This document shows, piece by piece, positions 7,159 through 12,550 of a stretch of 15,273 nucleotides of DNA. A model generated the notes under the pieces. It was not told where the DNA came from and made no database searches. It saw nothing but the letters and a program-made list of their open reading frames with translations. A program made the position numbers and the translations under genes. Positions within the stretch are counted from its first letter, which is position 1. Every line of letters begins with the position of its first letter. The stretch comes from an uncultured bacterium (lineage in GTDB: Bacteria > Planctomycetota > Phycisphaerae > Phycisphaerales > SM1A02): NCBI GenBank assembly GCA_903914045.1, contig CAIWNO010000119.1:1-15273 (forward strand), written 5' to 3'.

Positions 7159-7253
7159 GCAGAAAGGGTGGCACCACAAAGCGAGTTTAGCACCCACGCG
7201 AGCCCCGCTCGCGTGGGGTGCGTTGTCTGAGCGACTGGTGCCACCCTTTCTGC
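7159..7253. repeat. nested inverted-repeat element
   Basis: GCAGAAAGGGTGGCACCA (7159-7176) and TGGTGCCACCCTTTCTGC (7236-7253) are a perfect 18-bp inverted repeat. Between them lies a second hairpin: GCACCCACGCGAGC (7190-7203) pairs with 7207-7221 over 14 bp with one bulged G and a CCC loop. The whole could fold as one long hairpin in RNA or as a cruciform in DNA. It lies about 60 bases after adenine deaminase, in the roughly 305-base gene-free stretch before the tRNA. It resembles REP/extragenic palindromic elements; the family is unknown to me. It could also end transcription of ade. Confidence 0.8.
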
Positions 7254-7310
7254 AGAGCGTTTCACTTACGAGCGACTGATGCCACCCATTCTGCAGAGCG
7301 TTTCACTTTT
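7229..7310. repeat. 41-bp imperfect tandem duplication
   Basis: Copy 1 (7229-7269) and copy 2 (7270-7310) start with GAGCGACTG and match at 37 of 41 positions; the differences are G/A, T/A and the last two bases. Each copy contains a version of the right arm of the 18-bp inverted repeat (TGCCACCC-TTCTGC). The second arm copy no longer matches the left arm perfectly. This suggests local duplication of one end of the palindromic element followed by divergence. Confidence 0.8.
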
Positions 7311-7360
7311 TCGCGCCCGTTGCTTGAACCCACCGCGTCAACATCTTTATGCATCACAAA

Positions 7361-7397
7361 AATGAAAAACGCCGATCGGAAAAACCCAAATCGGCGT
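7361..7397 (-). terminator. intrinsic terminator of tRNA-Gly
   Basis: ACGCCGAT (7369-7376) pairs with ATCGGCGT (7390-7397) around a 13-base loop. On the minus strand the stem is followed by TTTTCATTTTTG. It starts 7 bases after the 3' end of the tRNA. Confidence 0.75.
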
Positions 7398-7404
7398 GAA
7401 ACAA

Positions 7405-7476
7405 AGCGGGCGAAGGGGCTCGAACCCTCGACATTCACGTTGGCAACGTGACGCTCTACCACTGAGCTACGCCCGC
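7405..7476 (-). tRNA. tRNA-Gly (anticodon GCC)
   Basis: Read on the minus strand, the cloverleaf is complete. Acceptor GCGGGCG pairs with CGCCCGC, followed by discriminator T. The D arm is GCTC-AGTGGTA-GAGC. The anticodon arm is TCACG-TTGCCAA-CGTGA with anticodon GCC. The T arm is GAGGG-TTCGAAC-CCCTT with one wobble. The CCA end is not encoded. It decodes GGC and GGU glycine codons. It is flanked by a terminator downstream and a -10-like box upstream. Confidence 0.97.
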
Positions 7477-7487
7477 AGCGAGGAGGA

Positions 7488-7493
7488 AGTATA
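7488..7493 (-). promoter_or_regulatory. -10 box of tRNA-Gly
   Basis: TATACT on the minus strand, 11 bases before the mature 5' end of the tRNA, is a 5/6 match to the -10 consensus. No good -35 box lies at the expected distance. Confidence 0.45.
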
Positions 7494-7549
7494 GCGAAAT
7501 TTTGAATGTGATTTAGGCATATTGATTGTTAGAAAATCACGTACTCAAG

Positions 7550-7578
7550 TTGCTAAATTTCAAAGGTATAGCTACAAT
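7550..7578 (+). promoter_or_regulatory. sigma-70 promoter of the small basic protein gene
   Basis: TTGCTA (7550-7555), an exact 17-base spacer, then TACAAT (7573-7578). Transcription would begin near 7585, giving a leader of about 30 bases before the ATG at 7615. It is the best promoter match in the window. Confidence 0.68.
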
Positions 7579-7582
7579 TTTA

Positions 7583-7613
7583 TCCTTCTTGGGGGTTACA
7601 CAAAGGACCCCAA
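7583..7613 (+). promoter_or_regulatory. leader hairpin with the ribosome binding site in its loop
   Basis: TTGGGG (7589-7594) pairs with CCCCAA (7608-7613), ending one base before the ATG. The 13-base loop contains the Shine-Dalgarno sequence AAAGGA (7602-7607). TCCTT at 7583-7587 is complementary to AAGGA (7603-7607) and could form an alternative structure that hides the ribosome binding site, if it is transcribed. The pairings are visible; a switching role is inference. Confidence 0.4.
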
Positions 7614-7614
7614 C

Positions 7615-8043
7615 ATGTCACAAAACACACTTCAAGTCAGCAAAAAACTCAAGGCTATGGTTTCAGAATTGAAAGATCTGCGCGAAGTTCGCAGGGATTT
7701 TGAGAAGTTATTGAAGACCCTTTACGAACTCGGACTTTCCGCAAAGATCACTTTGCGTCGATCCAACAAGGCAAGTCCAGACGGCACCAACAAAGGTGCT
7801 CCGCGATATCGCAGCACCAACAAGGAATTGTTGGAGCAATACAAAATGTTGAGCAAGAAACTTCCTGCGCAGTGGTCAACACGCGAGGAAATTTGCAAGG
7901 CCGCTGGTTTGGATCCCAAAGCCGTTGATGTTCCATTTATGTGGCTTGTGAAAGGCGGCAAGGATGGGAACAAGAAAGTGATGAAGCCACTTTTAGAAGG
8001 CAATGGTCGCCGTGGATTGGGCGGCGCGTACAAGAAAATTTAA
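7615..8043 (+). CDS. small basic protein of unknown function
   Basis: Not recognised as a named family. It has 142 residues, is rich in lysine and arginine, and carries no signal peptide or membrane segment, so it is probably cytoplasmic and may bind nucleic acid. ATG 7615 is chosen because AAAGGA lies 7 bases upstream. Residues 8-40 are a charged helix with coiled-coil character (KKLKAMVSELKDLREVRRDF). A basic Gly/Asn/Ser linker follows (about 48-68). The C-terminal part (88-142) could be a winged-helix-like unit: WSTREEICKAAGLDP as helix-turn-helix, VDVPFMWLVKGG, then EGNGRRGLGGAYKKI as a wing. That fold reading is inference. The gene stands alone with its own promoter, structured leader and strong terminator, divergent from tRNA-Gly. 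Confidence 0.85.
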   Translation: MSQNTLQVSKKLKAMVSELKDLREVRRDFEKLLKTLYELGLSAKITLRRSNKASPDGTNKGAPRYRSTNKELLEQYKMLSKKLPAQWSTREEICKAAGLDPKAVDVPFMWLVKGGKDGNKKVMKPLLEGNGRRGLGGAYKKI

Positions 8044-8060
8044 ATTTTTCAAGCATGCAC

Positions 8061-8100
8061 AAAGACGCTCGATACATTCGTATTGAGCGTCTTTTATTTT
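8061..8100 (+). terminator. intrinsic terminator of the small basic protein gene
   Basis: AAAGACGCTCGATAC (8061-8075) pairs with GTATTGAGCGTCTTT (8080-8094) over 15 bp with one wobble and an ATTC loop, followed by TTTTATTTT. It begins 18 bases after the stop codon. The remaining bases to 8236 hold only a weak hairpin (ATTCAC 8206-8211 / GTGAAT 8222-8227) after the protease gene and no credible gene. Confidence 0.92.
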
Positions 8101-8236
8101 GCAGGACAATTTCCTCAACGCGATTTGCTTTGTATTGCGCGCACGCATGAACAAAGATCCATCACGCCGCATGCGCGTTGTGGGGGCACCAGACAGCGAG
8201 AAATGATTCACCATATCAACAGTGAATTGCATTGGA

Positions 8237-11200
8237 TCAATGATCTGTGACTGGAATTCCCATGCCGCTACGATTTGGCGGAGCGGGGCGTGGCGGCATC
8301 TTGAATGGATGATCTTTCAATGCTTGCTGCATGACCTCAACGGCTTTCTCAAGTTGTGGATCGCGTCCGCCACCCGCAAGCCCGCCTTTCATGAGGGCGG
8401 GATCATCGATCACTTCAATATCTGGATCAACGCCGTGGCCTTCAACGCCCCATGTGCCGTCGAGTTTATAAAAACCAAACGAAGGAGTACTGATGGAACC
8501 GCCATCAATAAAGCTGGGATTTCCGCTGATTCCAACCAATCCTCCCCACGTGCGCGTGCCAATGACGGGGCCAAGTTTTTCCTGCTTGAAGAGCCATGGG
8601 AACATGTCGCCACCAGAACCGGCAAGGCCGTTGATGAGCATGGCCTTTGGGCCTTGGTGAGAATCGGGTGGCCAAATTTGCTCGCCCGCGTCGCGTCGCG
8701 CCCACGCGTTGGTGGCGGGGCGGTTCATCATTTCAATGAAACGATTTGGAATTTGTCCGCCACCATTCCAGCGATCATCAATGATCAGCGCGGCCTTGTG
8801 GCGATTGCCTTGGAATTGGCGCACTAAATCATTTTGTCCGTCGACGCCAGTGTTGGGGACGTAGATGTATCCAACTTGACCGCCGCTTGTTGAATCAACC
8901 CACGCGCGGTTGCGCTCGATCCACTCGCGATAGCGCAGCGACGACTCGCCGCCTTGAGTGCGCACAGTGACTATGCGTTCGGTGGCGTCCCGCTCTGGTT
9001 TTTCTGAAACGGTCAGCGTGATTGTTTTTCCGGCAAGACCATCAAAGGCTGCCCATGGATCAAGCGTGGTGTCAACGGGTCGACCGTTGACTTCAAAAAG
9101 ATATTCACCTGGCTTCACGCCAGCCGTGATCAGCGGATTGCGCGCGTCAGTGTCCCATGGCGCGCCTTGCACCATGTGGGCAAAGCGATAGATTTTTTTA
9201 TGGTCGGCCGTTTCAAAAAGTTCCCAATCCACGCCCAACATGCCGGTGGAGGCATACATAGGCGGCGTTTCAATGTCGCCTGGTCCCAGCAAATACGCGT
9301 GACCCACATTCAATTCGCTGATCATTTCCGCGATGATCCAATTCACATCCTCGCGGGAATTGGCGCTTTCCAGCAGTTGTAGAGCATGTTCGCGTTGCGC
9401 CTTCCAATCCACTTGATGCATGCCTTGGTCGTAAAACCAATCGCGCATGATGCGGTTGGCGTCAATGACAATTTGCCTCCACTCGGCGCGCGGGTCAAGG
9501 TCCATTGGCATGGAATCGGTGATCACAGTTTTGGATTTCGCGTCGGCAGTGCTGTCCACAATCACGGCTCCACCTGCGCGGGGCACCAACAATTTTTTAC
9601 GATCGGCGGACATGTCAAAGCCATCACCGTCGGTGACGCTTTTTTCTTTTTTCTCCTTGTCGGTCAAGTCGAGAATTTTTATGCCCTCTTTGGCGCGCGC
9701 AAAAAGAAGCAGGTTCTTGTCGTTGAACGCAAGCGAGCCGTAGCCGCCCGGTTTCATAGGAAGAGCCACCGCGCGATTTTCGAATCCGTCCAAATCAATT
9801 TTGATTGGAGCGGCGGGGGAAGCCTTTTTGTCGGCGTCTTTTTTGTCGTCGGATTTTTTCTCGTCCACCACTTTGGTGGTTTCAGTTTCGGATTTCGCCG
9901 GCGGATCATTGGGCTCGCGCTCTGGCGGCGGCGCTGGCGGAGTATTTGAATCATCTGGAGATGGGCCGTCATCTTCGTCGCCATTCTCCTTTTTGTCCGC
10001 GTCTTTTTTGGGCGCATCATCCACGGGCTTGTCCGAGTCTTTTTTGGCGTCCTCTTTTTTATCGCCGTCTTTTTTTTCCGCGTCCTTCTTCTCGCTTTGC
10101 TTTTCCTCCTCGTCGCTTTCGGCGGCCCACGGCATCTTCACATCTTTACGCAGTGGAACCAGAAACAACTGCTGCGCGTCGGTGTAAATCCAAGTGGAAT
10201 CCAACGCGCTGTAGGTGGGGGAGAAATTTCGTTCGCTTGCAAACACAAGGAAATCGCCTTTGGAATCAAAGGTTGGAGTTGAATCAGAAAACATGCCGGA
10301 TGTGACGGGCGTAGATTTTTGCGAAGCGACTTCATAGATATAAATCTGCGGCGTGTCGCGATCAAGCGTGCGGCGCGTGTAGGTGATCCACGCGCCGTCA
10401 TGGCTGAAGGATGGATTGGGAGTGCTGGCGCGCGGATCGCGGTCGACCAACACGCGCGATGCATCGGCAAGCGTGACCAGCCACAACGAACCAGTCTTGT
10501 CACCGTAGGTCAACTTCTTTGAGTCCGGACTCCACGTGATTGACTCCTTAAATGGACCGCCGTCGGTTGTCAGCGCGCGCTTCTCACCCTTGCCGTTGGC
10601 GGGCATGACATACAACTCATACTCGCCGGTGGAGTCGTCAAAGAAGGCAATGTTTTCGCCATCAGGACTCCACGCGGGCGAACGCTCCGCTACTCCACTG
10701 GTGTGCACTAGCAAACGCGGCGAACCATTTTCTGTAGGCAGCGTCCATATGGCGCCACGCGCGGCAACCACAACACGCTTACCAGTTGGACCAATATTCC
10801 AAGATTGAATTTGTTTGGAGGCATCAATTGTGCGATGCGCAATCTTTGGTCGATTGCCTGGAATCGCAACAGAAATTGCGCGCGCTTTGGCGCTGGACAA
10901 ATCCAGCAACATTAATTGATCGCCTTTTTGAAATACCATTTCACCGTCGCCGCCGGCATGTGGACCAATGGCGGGCCAGCGAACATCCTCATCGGTGAAA
11001 AAAGTAAATTGCTCTTTTTTCTGCGAAATGATGTTGTATTTCCACACATTCATGCGATGGCCTTCGCCCTCATCAGACACGTAATACAGCCACTCGCCGT
11101 GCCACATTGGAAATGAATCCACGCCTTCCCATGTTGTCACGCGACGACTTGTTCCGTCCTTCAAGTTGTACAGCCAAATGTCCGTGGCCATGCCGCCGCG

Positions 11201-11767
11201 GTAGCGTTTCCAAGTACGGGTGTCGACGGAGTGCGGCGTGTAGGCCAACCACTCGCCATCGGCGGAAATGGAACCGTTGGCGCCGTACGGAACTGGCAAC
11301 GGCTGCGGCATTCCACCAACGGCGGGAACACGGAACAAGCGAGTCATGCGCGCAAGTCCGCTGAGATCATTGGATGAAAAAATAAGCGAGCCATCGTTGG
11401 TCCACTCGCACAGATTTTCCGTGCCAGGCTGATGCGTGACGCGATAGGGTTGACCGCCGCCCACGGGAAGCGTGTAGATGTCGCGGTTGCCTTCATAGCC
11501 GCCAACAAAGGCGATTGTTTTTCCATCCCACGAAAATTTGGGCATGCTCTCGGAACCAGGCGCGCTTGTGAACGGCCGCGCCACGCCACCATTTTTGTCC
11601 ACAAGCCACAAGTCATTGGCGAAAGTAAAAACAATGTCGCTTGGACCAAGGTCTGGGTAGCGCAACATGGCCGCGGGCGGTGATTGCGTTGGCGCGTTGT
11701 TTGTATTTGTGCTTTGTGAAGAAGTGGCGGCGAGCGCGCACACGGCAAGCAGGGTGAATAAAAGCAT
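8237..11767 (-). CDS. Tricorn-like protease (S41 family) with signal peptide and charged insert
   Basis: Large processive-type serine protease of 1176 residues, within the usual Tricorn range (about 1050-1200). Order: a signal peptide (MLLFTLLAVCALAATSSQ, unusual in lacking a positive charge); N-terminal beta-propeller with PD40-type repeats (for example FSWDGKTIAFVGG); second propeller with SPDGENIAFFDD and SPDSKKLTYGD; an inserted low-complexity segment at about 546-665 made mainly of K, D, E and P; helical domain; PDZ at about 842-925; and the S41 catalytic domain. Candidate catalytic residues are His823 (VGHAYL), Ser1051 (NGLAGSGGD) and Glu1109 (GVEGHG). The Ser-to-Glu distance of 58 equals that of Tricorn S965-E1023. 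The residue before the His is Gly where Tricorn has Ser745. The start is fixed by an in-frame TAG one codon upstream. Likely periplasmic peptide degradation. Confidence 0.93.
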   Translation of the reverse strand: MLLFTLLAVCALAATSSQSTNTNNAPTQSPPAAMLRYPDLGPSDIVFTFANDLWLVDKNGGVARPFTSAPGSESMPKFSWDGKTIAFVGGYEGNRDIYTLPVGGGQPYRVTHQPGTENLCEWTNDGSLIFSSNDLSGLARMTRLFRVPAVGGMPQPLPVPYGANGSISADGEWLAYTPHSVDTRTWKRYRGGMATDIWLYNLKDGTSRRVTTWEGVDSFPMWHGEWLYYVSDEGEGHRMNVWKYNIISQKKEQFTFFTDEDVRWPAIGPHAGGDGEMVFQKGDQLMLLDLSSAKARAISVAIPGNRPKIAHRTIDASKQIQSWNIGPTGKRVVVAARGAIWTLPTENGSPRLLVHTSGVAERSPAWSPDGENIAFFDDSTGEYELYVMPANGKGEKRALTTDGGPFKESITWSPDSKKLTYGDKTGSLWLVTLADASRVLVDRDPRASTPNPSFSHDGAWITYTRRTLDRDTPQIYIYEVASQKSTPVTSGMFSDSTPTFDSKGDFLVFASERNFSPTYSALDSTWIYTDAQQLFLVPLRKDVKMPWAAESDEEEKQSEKKDAEKKDGDKKEDAKKDSDKPVDDAPKKDADKKENGDEDDGPSPDDSNTPPAPPPEREPNDPPAKSETETTKVVDEKKSDDKKDADKKASPAAPIKIDLDGFENRAVALPMKPGGYGSLAFNDKNLLLFARAKEGIKILDLTDKEKKEKSVTDGDGFDMSADRKKLLVPRAGGAVIVDSTADAKSKTVITDSMPMDLDPRAEWRQIVIDANRIMRDWFYDQGMHQVDWKAQREHALQLLESANSREDVNWIIAEMISELNVGHAYLLGPGDIETPPMYASTGMLGVDWELFETADHKKIYRFAHMVQGAPWDTDARNPLITAGVKPGEYLFEVNGRPVDTTLDPWAAFDGLAGKTITLTVSEKPERDATERIVTVRTQGGESSLRYREWIERNRAWVDSTSGGQVGYIYVPNTGVDGQNDLVRQFQGNRHKAALIIDDRWNGGGQIPNRFIEMMNRPATNAWARRDAGEQIWPPDSHQGPKAMLINGLAGSGGDMFPWLFKQEKLGPVIGTRTWGGLVGISGNPSFIDGGSISTPSFGFYKLDGTWGVEGHGVDPDIEVIDDPALMKGGLAGGGRDPQLEKAVEVMQQALKDHPFKMPPRPAPPNRSGMGIPVTDH
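9774..10130 (-). other. low-complexity Lys/Asp/Glu/Pro-rich coding segment inside the protease gene
   Basis: About 120 codons within the second beta-propeller consist almost only of Lys, Asp, Glu, Ser and Pro (for example DEEEKQSEKKDAEKKDGDKK, then a PPAPPPEREP stretch and DDKKDADKK). On the plus strand this appears as runs of tttttt, gtc and ctt. The segment has no frameshift and the flanking propeller strands resume after it, so it is most simply a long disordered, highly charged loop. Confidence 0.75.
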
Positions 11768-11798
11768 GCGCTATTTGTAGCCCGAACTATTGAAAAAT

Positions 11799-11877
11799 GC
11801 GCTTGCGCACCTGGTAAAAATGTAAATTATGCGGCTGAATGTTTCAATAGAAATCAAATCCCGCGCTCGCACCAGGT
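11799..11877. repeat. pair of direct repeats flanking the promoter candidate of the protease gene
   Basis: GCGCTTGCGCACCTGGT (11799-11815) and GCGCTCGCACCAGGT (11863-11877) agree except for a two-base gap and one T/A difference. Each ends in a near-palindromic ACCWGGT. One lies just upstream of the candidate -35 box and the other around the predicted transcription start. A 9-bp inverted repeat also lies here (CTATTGAAA 11787-11795, TTTCAATAG 11842-11850). Confidence 0.4.
11819..11847 (-). promoter_or_regulatory. candidate promoter of the Tricorn-like protease gene
   Basis: On the minus strand TTGAAA (11842-11847) is followed after exactly 17 bases by TACATT (11819-11824). The transcript leader would be about 45 bases. 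It lies in the 131-base gap between the sigma factor stop codon and the protease start. Confidence 0.45.
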
Positions 11878-11898
11878 GGCGGATGATTTCAAAGTGGC

Positions 11899-12507
11899 TT
11901 AGTCGGATTCAATCTGGTCAATATCAATGCCTGATTCAATCAACGCGTCGCGCAACTTCTGCAAACCGCGTCGCGCATGGGTTTTGACCGTGCCCAAAGG
12001 TAACCCCGTGGAAGTCGAAATTTGCTCGTGGCTGCAACCGCATTCAATGGAAAGTTGCAGCACTTGTTGTTGCTCCGGGCGAAGTTTACTCATGGCAAGT
12101 TGCGCCAAGGCACTGGCCTCGGTGATTAGGCAACGACCAGCCTCCACGAGTTCAGCTTGGACATCTTGAAGAATGGGTCCGGGCGTGGTTCGGCGCATGC
12201 GTTGACGAGTTCGATCAATCAGGCGGCGGCGCGCGATGACGGAAACAAATGTGCTTTCGCTAGCGATGGTTGGATCAAAGCGATGGGCCGAGCGCCACAC
12301 GCTGATAAAAATTTCTTGGACAACATCCTCGGCGTCCGCGGCGTTGGAGCAACTGCGTCGAACCAGCGACCAAATGAGTCCGCGAAATCGTTCCATGCAG
12401 GCAAGCATGGCCCCGGTGTCACCAGCGCCAACGCGTTGCAATAACGACAGCGGTTCTGCAACCACTCGCTTCACAGAAATTCTTGGCTTGACCGAAGTTT
12501 TCTGCAT
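11899..12507 (-). CDS. ECF-type RNA polymerase sigma factor
   Basis: Extracytoplasmic-function sigma-70 protein of 202 residues. Region 2 covers about residues 38-105: FRGLIWSLVRR, then the -10-recognition and core-binding part DAEDVVQEIFISVWRSAHRFDP, and FVSVIARRRLIDRTR. Region 4 covers about 137-187, with the helix-turn-helix CSHEQISTSTGLPLGTVKTHARRGLQKLRDAL, which recognises the -35 element. There are no extra C-terminal domains. ATG 12507 is preferred; an in-frame TTG six codons earlier is possible but uses the GGAG that would serve as ribosome binding site. It follows the debranching enzyme gene by 43 bases and is probably co-transcribed. Usual ECF genes are followed by an anti-sigma gene; here the next gene downstream is the protease. 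Confidence 0.93.
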   Translation of the reverse strand: MQKTSVKPRISVKRVVAEPLSLLQRVGAGDTGAMLACMERFRGLIWSLVRRSCSNAADAEDVVQEIFISVWRSAHRFDPTIASESTFVSVIARRRLIDRTRQRMRRTTPGPILQDVQAELVEAGRCLITEASALAQLAMSKLRPEQQQVLQLSIECGCSHEQISTSTGLPLGTVKTHARRGLQKLRDALIESGIDIDQIESD

Positions 12508-12550
12508 CTTGCAATGGTACTCCAATTAAGAAATAAATCTCTATTCGGAT

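Noticed and set aside
7229..7310. Possible CRISPR array
   Set aside because: Only two units, directly adjacent with no spacers, and no cas genes in the window.
7218..7462. Small open frames across the repeat and tRNA region
   Set aside because: They run through the palindromic element and the tRNA gene on one or the other strand; typical spurious frames over non-coding DNA.
7159..7476. Genomic island or phage attachment at tRNA-Gly
   Set aside because: No integrase and no duplicated tRNA 3' end; the neighbouring repeat does not match tRNA sequence.
7993..8232. 79-codon minus-strand frame between the small basic protein and protease genes
   Set aside because: It reads backwards through the strong terminator at 8061-8100 and into the opposite gene; no ribosome binding site or family similarity.
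8222..8827. 201-codon open frame on the plus strand
   Set aside because: Antisense to the catalytic end of the Tricorn-like protease; no family motif and explained by codon bias of the real gene.
9386..9949. 187-codon plus-strand frame rich in Phe and Val
   Set aside because: Antisense product of the charged low-complexity segment in the protease gene (Lys codons read as Phe); not a membrane protein gene.
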